A stretch of DNA of 64,000 nucleotides from Adineta ricciae (Eukaryota > Rotifera > Eurotatoria > Adinetida > Adinetidae): assembly GCA_905250025.1 (NCBI GenBank), contig CAJNOJ010000300.1, positions 1-64,000 on the forward strand, read 5' to 3'. This document shows positions 22,157 through 32,720 of the stretch, one piece after another (position 1 is the first letter of the stretch; each line of letters starts with the position of its first letter). The position numbers were made by a program, and so were the translations under genes. Under the pieces are notes generated by a model. That model did no database searches, was not told where the DNA came from, and worked only from the letters and a program-made list of their open reading frames with translations.

Positions 22157-25100
22157 ATGTTTACACTGAGTTATCAACAACGACGTGTGACGTTGTGCAT
22201 TTGGATTGCTCTTTTTGGTATTTCAAGTGCTATAAGAAATCTTACAAGCACGTCAAGACCAGTAATAATCTGCCCCTATTCGCAACTATTATGCGGAGAG
22301 AGTACTTGTTACGATCCATTCACGCAAAGGTGCACTAATCCAGGAGAAAAAATTGAATGCATCGGCACCTGTGGAAATAGTTGTTATAATCCAAATACGC
22401 ACCAATGTTTTAATAGCATACTTTGTGAATTGTTCGAACAGGTATGTACTATTAAGCACAGCATGCAATCTTCAACTATGCACGGCCATACCGTACATGA
22501 GTGTTATAATCCTCGATATCAAGCATGTTTCAACGATACTCTCTGCTCCCGATCTGAAGTATGTGGTGAACAATGTCTCCAACAAGGCCAATGGTGTACT
22601 AGTAATAAAACAATTTGTAACTCACCTAGCGCAAGGTGGTATTTTAGCTACCCCTCAGGACTGACTGCATATGATTCATGCAGCGGTATCTGCTACGATC
22701 CCAGAGTTGAACAATGCATTGATGGTACAATCCAGTGCATTAACAATAACAACTGCTCTGGAACATGTTATGATTCATCAATGCGAAAATGTTTGAATGG
22801 AACATTATGTTATATGAGTCAAGATCTGTGCTACGTTAAAAACAGCGAACTAGGTCACCTCAATACTTTCCCATCAAATCAGTGTTACGATCCTTCGTAC
22901 CAAACATGTTTTAACAACACACTCTGTCACTCATATCAAGTATGTAGTGGACAATGTCTTCAACGAGGTCAACGGTGTATCAATAATCAAACAATATGTA
23001 GCTCACGTGACACAATGTTGTCTTATAACTACTGGCCAAAATCGACTGTATATGATTCTTGCAATGGTATCTGTTACGATCTGACGCTTGAACAGTGCAT
23101 AGATGGTAATATTCAGTGCATTAATAATAACAATTGCTCCGGGACGTGCTACAATTCTTCAACGCATAAGTGTTTCAATAGAACTTTGTGTCAGGTGGAC
23201 GAAGATTTCTGCAATGTGAAATCTGGTGGATCGGACGTGGAAAATTATCCACACTTAGTATGCTATAATCCAAACTATCAATTATGTCTCAACAACACCC
23301 TGTGTCGTCCATTTCAAGTATGTGATCAACAATGTCTTGAAGGCAATCAACTGTGTATCAATAACAAAACAATATGTCAGATACGGAGCGAAAGGTTCTT
23401 CTATAACTATCGATCTAGGGTGAATCTAAATCAGTCATGCAATGGCACATGCTATGATTCCAATGTCTACGAATGCATTGATGATATTATTCAGTGCATT
23501 GGCAATGACAACTGCTCAGGAGCATGCTACAATTCATCGACACATACATGTTGGAATGGAACTTTGTGTCTTTCGGATGCAGAAGTGTGCTATGTGAAAT
23601 ATGATGAACGAGGCCGACTGTATAATCCACCGATATATCAGTGTTACGATCCTAACTATCAAGTATGTCTCAACGATGCACTCTGCCTTCAAACTCGACT
23701 TTGTGATCAGCAATGTCTTCGCGAAAATCAACTGTGTGTCAAGGATAAAACAATTTGCAATTTACGTAACCAAAACTGGTATCATAATCAAGAATCTTGG
23801 CTCAACGTATCTGAATCATGTAATGGCATCTGCTACGATCCTAGACTTGAACAATGCATAGATGCTAGAATCCAGTGCATTAACAATAACAACTGTTCCG
23901 GTGTATGCTACGATTCATCGACGTACAAATGTATCAATGGAACCCTATGTGGCGTGGACGCAGACTTGTGTTATGTGAAATATGGTGCATGGTATAATTT
24001 TCTGCAACCAGTATGCTATAATCCAAACTATCAATTATGTCTCAACAACACCCTGTGTCGTCCATTTCAAGTATGTGATCAACAATGTCTTGAAGACAAT
24101 CAACTGTGTATCAATAACAAAACAATATGTCAGATACGGAGCGAAAGGTTCTTCTATAACTATCGATCTAGGGTGAATCTAAATCAGTCATGCAATGGCA
24201 CATGCTATGATTCCAATGTCTACGAATGCATTGATGATATTATTCAGTGCATTGGCAATGACAACTGCTCAGGAGCATGCTACAATTCATCGACACATAC
24301 ATGTTGGAATGGAACTTTGTGTCTTTCGGATGCAGAAGTGTGCTATGTGAAATATGATGAACGAGGCCGACTGTATAATCCACCGATATATCAGTGTTAC
24401 GATCCTAACTATCAAGTATGTCTCAACGATGCACTCTGCCTTCAAACTCGACTTTGTGATCAGCAATGTCTTCGCGAAAATCAACTGTGTGTCAAGGATA
24501 AAACAATTTGCAATTTACGTAACCAAAACTGGTATCATAATCAAGAATCTTGGCTCAACGTATCTGAATCATGTAATGGCATCTGCTACGATCCTAGACT
24601 TGAACAATGCATAGATGCTAGAATCCAGTGCATTAACAATAACAACTGTTCCGGTGTATGCTACGATTCATCGACGTACAAATGTATCAATGGAACCCTA
24701 TGTGGCGTGGACGCAGACTTGTGTTATGTGAAATATGGTGCATGGTATAATTTTCTGCAACCAGTATGCTATAATCCAAACTATCAATTATGTCGCAACA
24801 ACACCCTCTGCACACAATCTCAAGTGTGCGGTGAACTCTGTCTTGGTGAAAATGAATTGTGCATGACAAATAAGTCAGTGTGCATCTATTCGAATAAGGA
24901 GTGGCATTATAACAATACTTCACAATCAACTACAATTAAGTCATGCTCTGGTATCTGCTACGATCCATTAACACATAACTGCTTGAATGGAACTTTGTGC
25001 GGTTTAGACGAAGTTTTGTGCTTCGTACAGAACAGTAGTTGGAGCATGCAGTTCGATTCCCAATTACGGTGTTATAATCCTAAAGTGCAAGTATGTCTTG

Positions 25101-25525
25101 ACAACACACCTTGTTATCAGTTTGAAGTATGTGGGCAACGTTGTCTTCGAACAGATCAACTGTGTATCAATAGGAACACAACTTGTAATAGCTCGCTTTT
25201 CTATAGGCACACTGAAGCGAGTCAAATTGAAGCATGCAATGGCATGTGTTATAATACGCCTGTGCAGTTGTGTATTGATGGAAAGGTAGTAAACAAGTCT
25301 AATGTATCTCCAATTGTACTAAAGACAACGACAGTAGCATTTGTGTCATCCGATTATCAATCACTATGGTGGGATATATTTAAGATCAACTGCTATATAA
25401 TGGTTGTTGTCGCCGTTGCATTTTTCATCACACGGCGATTAGCTGTCTGGCCATGGACTAAAATTGAAAAATCAATCTATTTGGATCCTGAACAAATCTC
25501 TCTGATCAAGAGCGATCAAATTTAA
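22157..25525 (+). CDS. Cys-rich repeat type I membrane protein, paralogue 3 (about seven units)
   Basis: A single 3.4-kb exon encoding 1122 residues, the longest of the array. Signal peptide and head domain (CPYSQLLCGESTCYDP) are as in the other two. Seven units follow, beginning at ECYNPRYQ, QCYDPSYQ, VCYNPNYQ, QCYDPNYQ, VCYNPNYQ, QCYDPNYQ and VCYNPNYQ; the seventh is shortened. A terminal half unit (RCYNPKVQ), one transmembrane helix and the tail EKSIYLDPEQISLIKSDQI complete it. Residues 368-618 and 619-869 are the products of an in-frame internal duplication. No frame break or premature stop is visible over 3.4 kb, which argues for selection on the protein. Function unknown; see paralogue 1 for the carbohydrate-binding hypothesis. 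Confidence 0.88.
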   Translation: MFTLSYQQRRVTLCIWIALFGISSAIRNLTSTSRPVIICPYSQLLCGESTCYDPFTQRCTNPGEKIECIGTCGNSCYNPNTHQCFNSILCELFEQVCTIKHSMQSSTMHGHTVHECYNPRYQACFNDTLCSRSEVCGEQCLQQGQWCTSNKTICNSPSARWYFSYPSGLTAYDSCSGICYDPRVEQCIDGTIQCINNNNCSGTCYDSSMRKCLNGTLCYMSQDLCYVKNSELGHLNTFPSNQCYDPSYQTCFNNTLCHSYQVCSGQCLQRGQRCINNQTICSSRDTMLSYNYWPKSTVYDSCNGICYDLTLEQCIDGNIQCINNNNCSGTCYNSSTHKCFNRTLCQVDEDFCNVKSGGSDVENYPHLVCYNPNYQLCLNNTLCRPFQVCDQQCLEGNQLCINNKTICQIRSERFFYNYRSRVNLNQSCNGTCYDSNVYECIDDIIQCIGNDNCSGACYNSSTHTCWNGTLCLSDAEVCYVKYDERGRLYNPPIYQCYDPNYQVCLNDALCLQTRLCDQQCLRENQLCVKDKTICNLRNQNWYHNQESWLNVSESCNGICYDPRLEQCIDARIQCINNNNCSGVCYDSSTYKCINGTLCGVDADLCYVKYGAWYNFLQPVCYNPNYQLCLNNTLCRPFQVCDQQCLEDNQLCINNKTICQIRSERFFYNYRSRVNLNQSCNGTCYDSNVYECIDDIIQCIGNDNCSGACYNSSTHTCWNGTLCLSDAEVCYVKYDERGRLYNPPIYQCYDPNYQVCLNDALCLQTRLCDQQCLRENQLCVKDKTICNLRNQNWYHNQESWLNVSESCNGICYDPRLEQCIDARIQCINNNNCSGVCYDSSTYKCINGTLCGVDADLCYVKYGAWYNFLQPVCYNPNYQLCRNNTLCTQSQVCGELCLGENELCMTNKSVCIYSNKEWHYNNTSQSTTIKSCSGICYDPLTHNCLNGTLCGLDEVLCFVQNSSWSMQFDSQLRCYNPKVQVCLDNTPCYQFEVCGQRCLRTDQLCINRNTTCNSSLFYRHTEASQIEACNGMCYNTPVQLCIDGKVVNKSNVSPIVLKTTTVAFVSSDYQSLWWDIFKINCYIMVVVAVAFFITRRLAVWPWTKIEKSIYLDPEQISLIKSDQI
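23258..24763 (+). repeat. 753-bp in-frame tandem duplication (two copies)
   Basis: Copy 1 is about 23258-24010 and copy 2 about 24011-24763. I saw one difference, gaaggcaatc versus gaagacaatc (Gly to Asp). 753 bases equals 251 codons, exactly two Cys-rich units. Matching continues about 30 bases past copy 2 until the third copy diverges (tgtcgcaac). Confidence 0.92.
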
Positions 25526-26572
25526 TTGAAAAACGTTTTGCGTATAAATTGGATTGAGAACTATTAAATGACATAAAATCCTCGGCATCGCCACCGTTAT
25601 ACGCCATTTTTTTTAAACTATAAACTTTCGCATTGACAATATTTATAATTGAAAATTTTATTAGAGTTAATACGCTCCTTAAATCGTTTCGTTTTTAACC
25701 ATGATGGTGATAGTATGTAAGTGTCTCGTTCTCAGTCATGTTGAAATTGTTCAAAATTCTCTGCACTGTTCGAAATTGCACAGAATATGCTACACTGAGA
25801 GCTTATTTTGGACAACGTTTTCTCTCTAGCACCGAAAATAGTTGCGGTCTGCTTTGCGTTTTTTGTGCGATATTCGAATGCTTACGCCATTGAGAGTAGA
25901 TCGAAATATACCAGGTGTCTTTTTTATCATCTGTGATTTCGTATCTTTCTTGTCTAGATTATCATACGTCCTAATGGCTGATTGACAGAGAAACACAACT
26001 AAGCGATTGGGAATAAGGAAATGACGAAAGAAGGTGTTTCAAAGAATATGTGTGGGATACATCCATAACACACTAAGTCATTCGAAAAATAAAAAAAGGT
26101 TTTCAATATTTTCAGTTGAACCTGATCTGCCATCGTAAATATTCGATTTGTAAAATAATTTGACAATGCCAACTTTGATCAGAAATTCTCGAATCTTTCG
26201 AAACAAGAAGTACTTGGTATATTGTCTCTGATGATTCCAATCACAGAACATATTTTAGATACTGAGACACGAAATACTTCATTTTTCACAGATTTTAACC
26301 TCTGGTGGAGAAAAGAGATTTTAGTTGTTGAAATATTCTTTACATCATGTAGTGCTTAATATGTAAAAGATATCGAAAGTACTAAGGAGACCGACAATTG
26401 ACAAGAAAATGATAAATACCGTTCGAAATTCATTTCTTGTGTAACACACATTTTTTTTTTCCCATCGCATGTTTATCCTTATCAAATGCACTATCACTGT
26501 TGTGCAATGACAAAGGCAAGTTTCAGTATTTAAATGGAAGTTTGCGTTTGCAAAAACACAACAGAAAATAAA
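25526..26572. other. Intergenic, no supported gene
   Basis: AT-rich spacer between the Cys-rich array and the cathepsin-like gene. No coding or RNA signature seen; a T-run lies near 26450 upstream of the cathepsin promoter region. Confidence 0.45.
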
Positions 26573-27739
26573 ATGAAGAAAATATTATCTCTTTTCATCA
26601 TTGTCGCTGTATTTCTTCCTTTCTGTTCGAGTCTTCGAACACCATCGTTAGACCAAGGATGGAAATTATTTAAAAATCTTCATGGAAAACAATACAATTC
26701 AATCGATGAAGAAGCTAGACGAACGATCTGGGAAGAAAATGTCCGTATGATCCAAACGCATAACTTAGAAGCGGATTTAGGTCTCCATACATTCACAATG
26801 AAAGTCAATCAATTCGCTGATCTTGTTCGTATTTGTCGTATCTTGTTAATTAAAGGTTTTTTTTTGAGTGATTCTAGACAAAAGATGAGTTCGTCAAACA
26901 AATGAATCAATTGAAAATGAGTTCCGAACGTAAATCCAATGGAAAAATTCACATTCCATCAAACAGAAAACTTCCAGCATCTGTTGGTAAAGAGTGTTCA
27001 AATTTCTGTTGGAATCAAACTGTAATGGTTGTTATGATTTAGATTGGCGTACGAAAGGATACGTTACACCTGTAAAAGACCAAAAACAATGTGGTTCGTG
27101 TTGGGCATTTTCAACTACTGGTACACTTGAAGGACAACTTGCCAAAAAGACTCAAAAACTTGTTTCTTTATCTGAACAACAACTTGTTGATTGTTCAACA
27201 GATTACGGAAATTATGGTTGTTCCGGTGGTTTGATGGATAATTCATATAATTACCTGATGCATAGTCATGGAATCGATACCAATGCAAGTTATCCTTATG
27301 AAGGTGTTGATGGAAAATGTCGTTTTAATGTGAAAACCATTGCGACGGATATCACTGTAAGTTCGATCTTTTTCTTCGATTTCGATTCAAATATGTATCT
27401 TTCTAAAAAAAGAATTATGTTGACATCAAAGCTGGATCAGAAGCTGATCTTCAAGATGCTCTTGCAACAATCGGTCCCATCGCTGTTGCTATGGATGCAA
27501 GTCATGATTCATTTCGTTTTTATTCATCAGGCGTATACTCCGAACCATCATGTTCATCAACAACGTTAGATTTTTCACTTTTGGCCATCGGATACGGTAC
27601 AACACAAGATAATCAAGAATATTACTTATTGAAAAACCAATGGACAACACGATGGGGTATGGATGGATACGTTCTAATGGCAAGAAATAAAAATAATCAA
27701 TGCGGTCTTGCAACAACGGCTAGCTATGCTTTGATTTAA
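26573..27739 (+). CDS. Cathepsin L-like papain-family protein lacking the catalytic His (probable pseudoenzyme)
   Basis: Exons 26573-26824, 26878-26986, 27043-27356 and 27413-27739 sum to 1002 bases (333 residues). The ATG at 26573 begins a signal peptide ([18 protein letters not shown]); an upstream in-frame ATG at 26534 is less likely. An I29 inhibitor propeptide follows ([26 protein letters not shown]). The mature domain starts near [14 protein letters not shown] and keeps the oxyanion Gln and nucleophile Cys in QCGSCWAF, plus [12 protein letters not shown]. The segment that is normally LDH[AG]VL reads [11 protein letters not shown], so the catalytic His is Phe. The usual NSWG around the third residue reads NQWTT, keeping Asn but losing the Gly. 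Peptidase activity is therefore unlikely. The first donor is a weak GTTCGT. Confidence 0.88.
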
Positions 27740-28134
27740 TCAGAAACTATACGAAGATGATTTTAATATTTCTCAATAAAATTTCCTTAAACGAGAAATT
27801 ATACTTTGATCTGATTTGTAATCCGAAAGAAAAATATTTACAAAATCATTATTTATTTATACTCCTTGCTCTGTCTTTCATATAACCACTATATTCGTAA
27901 CTATATGACTTTACGTAAAGAAATATTTTTAGAAGAAAGGAAGTGTGCAATACAAATGAAAAACAGATCGCGCTAGTGTATTCATAGTAATATTAGACAG
28001 TGTAAACGATATTCTATCTGTCCGAGTATATATCGTTAAACTCACTGAGAACAAGGCAAAAAAATTAGTGTGATGGCTGAGAATAAAAATACAGCAAATA
28101 GCCGACAACAGACAGCATTTCCTTTGGTACAAAG
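27740..28134. other. Intergenic, no supported gene
   Basis: Contains an AATAAA near 27775 for the cathepsin-like gene. No other signal recognised. Confidence 0.4.
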
Positions 28135-28401
28135 ATGGAAGAAGCAATTACCGCAGCATTGAAATGTGAAGATATTCGATCACCAATGCGCGTAAGACGT
28201 AATATCGATGATGATATATTTCGGTTGAAATTGAAACAAAAAGTCAGTTTTTCATCAAGTGATTGTTTGATTGAAAGACTGTCATAGAGATGGTTTTATG
28301 TTCTTTTTTGATTTTAGATGGAACGTATAACAGAGATACTTCGGGGATATTTCAACGATGGCTTGATGTTAACGAAGATGCACTATTTGATTTGTAACTG
28401 A
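28135..28401 (+). CDS. Hypothetical small protein (two exons, tentative)
   Basis: An ATG at 28135 opens 36 codons (MEEAITAALKCEDIRSPMRV...) to a donor at 28243 (gtcagt). A clear polypyrimidine acceptor at 28317 (ttttgattttag) resumes in phase for 27 more codons ending in a TGA at 28399-28401. The product would be 63 residues, charged, without a signal peptide or known domain. Upstream TATA and polyadenylation signals are not distinctive. Splice-frame agreement is the only support, so chance remains possible. Confidence 0.3.
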
Positions 28402-28905
28402 GTTTCGCAATCTGATATTTTTTAACTTCAATATCTAAACCTTTTCTGATGATTTCTTTGAAAATCGAGATCCAGATTTATCATCGAAGGTTTCACCAGC
28501 TAAATAAACTTTGAACAGCAATTCTTTTGTAACAGCTGGAATACAAGGAAAAGAATTGTAACATATTGACAATATGGAATGTAACTAATCAATAAATAGA
28601 ATACCGGCAAAAGTTTTTTGTCAATGCATTGAAGTCACAGGAAAATCCGTTATATCAAAAAAAAATAATCAGCACTTCATGAACAGAAGAACGAAAATTG
28701 AACTTTGATCCACCTACTATTATAAATATTCATTACCTATAGTCAGTTTCATCATCTCTTCTCGATTTAAACCAAATATCAACAGCTCATATCTTTGTTC
28801 TATCACATATGGCGTGATTGTTGATAAAAAAAAGTGAAGAATTGATAAACATGCGATGTATATAAACGATTCTTTTCCGTAACAAAGCTTTAGTATACAA
28901 CCAAT
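28402..28905. other. Intergenic; TATA box of the EXPERA-like gene at its end
   Basis: AT-rich spacer. A consensus tatataaa lies at 28859-28866, 40 bases before the next start codon. Confidence 0.5.
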
Positions 28906-29421
28906 ATGCGATCAATTGATAAACTTATCGTTGGAACTTTTCTCGTATTTTTTCTTATTGCTCTTACGATTGATTACATTAATGCTGTTGCTCCAATGAA
29001 TAAACAAATTCAAGATGAAGATACATCGAAATGGAGTTGGCCGCCAGCATTTATTTTGAAATTATTCTATTGGTGGGGACATAATGTCGATCCGTTTCTG
29101 CTTACAAACGAATCAATCACTAAAGTTTTGGCAGTTCTTTCTCCATTTGTATTTGCACCCTTCTATTTAGTTGGAATCTATGCTATTTGTTACAAGAAAC
29201 AATGGATTCGTATGCCAATGCTTCTATACGCATTGGTTTTGTTTTTCGATCTCGGGTATTTCTTCTATCAAGCTATATTCGGTTTGGAAAAAAGTAACAA
29301 TTTAGTCTTATTTACCTTGGGTTATGGATATTATCAAGTATTCCCGTTGATTTTAATTTATCGATTTTGGTCAAAGGATGTTTTTGAAACGAAACGGTTG
29401 AAAAGAAAGAAAACGAATTAA
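28906..29421 (+). CDS. EXPERA-domain protein, TMEM97/EBP-like
   Basis: An intronless frame of 171 residues with four hydrophobic helices (about 7-27, 66-92, 100-122, 130-152), matching the four-helix EXPERA fold. Similarity to TMEM97 (sigma-2 receptor) is seen in order: an early membrane Asp (ALTIDYINA), the basic-Trp-Ile-Arg-x-Pro turn (QWIRMPMLLYAL), the last helix PLILIYRF, and a Lys-rich ER-retention-like tail (KRLKRKKTN). Family members act in the ER membrane in sterol handling, either as sterol isomerases (EBP) or as binding proteins controlling sterol trafficking (TMEM97). Which activity applies here cannot be told. A TATA box lies 40 bases upstream. Confidence 0.6.
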   Translation: MRSIDKLIVGTFLVFFLIALTIDYINAVAPMNKQIQDEDTSKWSWPPAFILKLFYWWGHNVDPFLLTNESITKVLAVLSPFVFAPFYLVGIYAICYKKQWIRMPMLLYALVLFFDLGYFFYQAIFGLEKSNNLVLFTLGYGYYQVFPLILIYRFWSKDVFETKRLKRKKTN

Positions 29422-30160
29422 ACTCGATTCTTTTTTCCTTTGTAAAAACTTTCCCAATGTTCATAACTCGCATAGGATAAAACAATCTTATTGTCTTTGT
29501 GTATCAACAAGTTTGTGGAATGTATATAGAACAAATAAAGATAATTTAGTATGTCGTTGACGGACGTTCTTCCACTGTCAGAATATATCAGATAATATGC
29601 ACAACAGGTCAAAGGTCAAACAATAACGTTTGGACATCCAGAAGGAAGAATAAAGAAAAAGAATACATTGATTCTCGAATTTTCACGTAATAGTCGTCGT
29701 CATAAGAATGGCGAATGTTTATAGAGACGTATGACTTGCTCGGTATTAGCAAACGTCGAGTATGTTGTAGAAAGATCGACATATGAGTAACCTTCGATGG
29801 ATAGTTTATCAGAAAGATCAATGACAAATGTGTTGCATCAGAGTTTTTCTCCCCTTGTGGTTATACTACGTCAAAGGAACGAGTATAGCAAACGCTGATT
29901 ACTTGGTAATAAACATATATGAGAGAAAAATCAATCTTTCTTTTAGCATCGACCTACTTCAGAAGAAACGAGCGGATAATTCTTTTTTTCTCCTCTTCCT
30001 CTCTAGGATAAAATATCGATCTATATTTTCTTCGGTTATATGCATATAACAGAAAAATCCATGAGGATATTTATGGAACGAGAGAGCAGTATATAAGCAA
30101 TTATACATCGTAAGATAACAAGTAACGTATTTTCAGTACATTTATCGAAGCAAACAAGCA
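29422..30160. other. Intergenic; TATA box near 30090
   Basis: No gene recognised. A tatataag at 30090-30097 is about 65 bases upstream of the next start codon. Confidence 0.45.
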
Positions 30161-30423
30161 ATGAGTTCCTCTGCCGATCCAAGTAAAGAATTTCTTGTCT
30201 ACTCTTTTCTTTTGTAAAAAAAAACATTCTCTTTCCTTTAGATGAAAAAACAATTCGAGCTGCTGAATTAGCCGAAGCTCATATTACTGGTCAAGATACA
30301 CCAGCAAGTGATCCTCATAAAAAAGCTGATGCTGAAAATCAAGGATGGATGTCAGGCGATCAATTTACAATCGCCGAAACTCCCGTTGCACCACCTGGTG
30401 CAACTCCTGGCACAAAGGAATAA
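30161..30423 (+). CDS. Small hydrophilic protein, 67 residues (seed-maturation/LEA-like character)
   Basis: Exon 1 is 30161-30182 and exon 2 is 30242-30423, joined across a 59-base GT-AG intron that splits an Asn codon. The 67-residue product is very hydrophilic: AAELAEAHITGQDTPASDPH, then KKADAENQGWMSGDQ and a Pro-rich end (PVAPPGATPGTKE). It has no signal peptide, helix-spanning segment or Cys. Composition recalls desiccation-related LEA or seed-maturation proteins, but there is no diagnostic motif, so that link is speculative. A clean TATA box, a tight first exon and the in-frame splice support a real gene. Confidence 0.65.
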
Positions 30424-31020
30424 ACACAAACTCATTTGTTTTCTCCTCAGTCTCATCCCTAACCTGATTCATTTTGTCTTCATCGAATAGAACAACATTG
30501 CGTGTAAATTCATTTCTCATTTCACAATAAAACTTCGACTTTGTTGCATTTGAATTTATTATGATGAATCGAACAGATCTGTTTCTCAGTGTAATCAATA
30601 TCGAATAAACAGTAATCCATACTAGATATGACAAATGAGATTAACTCGATCGTTTATTGTTTATAGTATCTTTCGTTTTCACTCAATTGTTGTGCACTTA
30701 AGCAAGCTATAAAATGTACAACTATTCTCATGGGAGAATTGAAGATTTTTATCTACAGCAAGTTCTGCTTGATTTTTCTGTGAAGTATGTAGTTCAAGAG
30801 ATATGCCGCCTGTCGAATTGAACCATCAACTGGCTTCACGAAAGATAAATCTGATTGGTTGCTTTTATTAATCTATTGTCTAAATTGACCATGGCCACTC
30901 GTCATGACATTTGAATGCTCCACATAGATCTTCAGAAAGAGCAAATCACGTGAAGCAAGAAAGTCACCGACGAATTATTTTCTATTCAAATCGGTTTCAT
31001 TCATTCGTATCGTTCAACAA
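30424..31020. other. Intergenic, no supported gene
   Basis: 3' flank of the small hydrophilic gene. No further feature recognised. Confidence 0.4.
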
Positions 31021-31640
31021 ACCACGTCAAATCTCTGAATTCGATTATTTCTTTGATCGTCTAACTTTAAACCACTAGGACAGGATAGTAGATGTAATTT
31101 TTCTCCTTCTTCGTTTCCACCGACAATTATCTCATCGTCTTCTTCCTCTCCTTCCTTTCAACGCATTATTCGATGCTTCTCCCTATCTGCAACATAAATC
31201 GAGGAGCATTGGACTGATCAAGTTAGTGTCCTACTTCATTCCCACCTACAACTAATTCTCCTTTTCGTTTATCTTCCATTTTCCATCGTCTCACTTCATT
31301 TATTTCCCAGGGAGAAAACAAAAACCTGTTCAAGTCAGAATTTCATTAAACTCATTGTCTTTCTGTATTTCTCAAATTTTGTTTTCAACTCATTGAATTC
31401 TTTCATCTCTTCCACTATAGAATTGTTCGATACTGTTCCGCATTTTTTTTTCGAACAGCTTTGATCGAATCTTTCTCCCATTGATCAATTTGTTTTGTCC
31501 AAAAACACTTTCTCTGAATCGATCACAAACACACTTAAATCCTATAAACAGAATTGATTCGAACATTCTTGACAAGGACACGTAATTTTGTTTTTTAGCG
31601 CTGTTCGAAATAAACAAACGAAACATTTCCTTCTTTTGTA
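31021..31640 (-). pseudogene. Decayed partial copy of the adjacent B-box/NHL gene
   Basis: Minus-strand sequence matches the gene at 32721-34169 in short blocks, in order. The blocks are the NHL C-terminus (gtcaaatctctgaattcg versus gtcaaatttttgaattcg), the repeat phrase caacgcattattcgatc, the coiled-coil part (gatcaatttgttttgtcc) and the zinc-binding start (cttgacaaggacacgtaatttt versus cttgacaagaataagtaattct). The copy is about 620 bases against a parental ~1450, so much of the propeller is missing. Frames are broken throughout. It looks like a tandem duplicate that lost most NHL repeats and decayed. Confidence 0.7.
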
Positions 31641-32720
31641 TATCTAACACAATATAAATAGATGTCAATACCAATAATAATATCACATGGTAAAACAAGC
31701 AAAATTAAAGATTCAGATTCAGTGTGAATGTGCGCGAGAGCACATTGAATTGGACTATGGCATCATTTTCTGTTAGCACTGAACAAAATCTAAAATAATA
31801 TCGAAACACATAAATGCCGGTGTTAATGATAAATACAAATGTCTATCTGGTGAGTATACGCGCTACACACATTTCATTCATTCACAACTATCGACACCTA
31901 TGATGTTCCTCATTTGTCACTTGTACTGAATGATTTATGTGTCAAAATAATTCCTCTTTTCCTTTTCAGTTTGCGCAGTATAAAGATTTATAAAAGTCGA
32001 TCTATCCTATGACTATACATTTCTTGTGTCTGCAGAATATAAACTCTACAAATGATTCACTACTGAACAGAATGAGATTCTCTTGTTCAATCATTATGCA
32101 ATCAGAGCTGTCGATGTTAAACTACCTTCAGAGAAAATTTGGATAAAGTAAACTTTACTCGTCGATTGCGAAATGAAGAAATAACAGATTTGACTTATCG
32201 TGTTTTAATTTATTGTTTTCTCTGACCACTATTCGATATTTTACGAACAAACATCTGCTTTATCTTTTTCTTGCCAGTAATATGAATTTTATCCGAAAAA
32301 ACATCTCCGGACATATTAGAATGTCTATACAGTAAATAGAAGAGAACGATATCCAGTGGACTACAAACACAATCATTGATCATTCAAGTACATATCTACA
32401 CTCTCTTCGTGAACTCACATACAATGATAATTTTGCATCACCCTCAACAGCTGAAGAATGTATTGATTTCACGTAAACTTTTGTTTCGAAGAGTATAGTT
32501 TTAAACTCGTAATATTAAGTGTTCGAAGACGAATTCTTTATAAGAGAGCTGATCTATCTGTACATTATTTTAGATGGTGTTTTTGCGAATGTGTACCATG
32601 ATCGAAGAATTCAAATATTTTCAACTCGATCGATCCTCATTTTTCATTTGTTTTCTCGCATTTCTAACTTATGTACACTCTCAAGTGATTTTCTTGTTAA
32701 GATGAAATAAATCTCTTTTA
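31641..32720. other. Intergenic with coding-like fragments of unknown origin
   Basis: Patches at about 32035-32160 and 32345-32475 on the plus strand read like protein (for example HYAIRAVDVKLPSEKIW, STYLHSLRELTYNDNF) but are separated by stops. They may be another decayed gene; I cannot name the family. Confidence 0.3.

Noticed and set aside
23534..24614. Identical antisense and alternative-frame open frames inside the Cys-rich gene
   Set aside because: They are duplicated only because the underlying 753-bp segment is; composition and position mark them as shadows of the coding frame.
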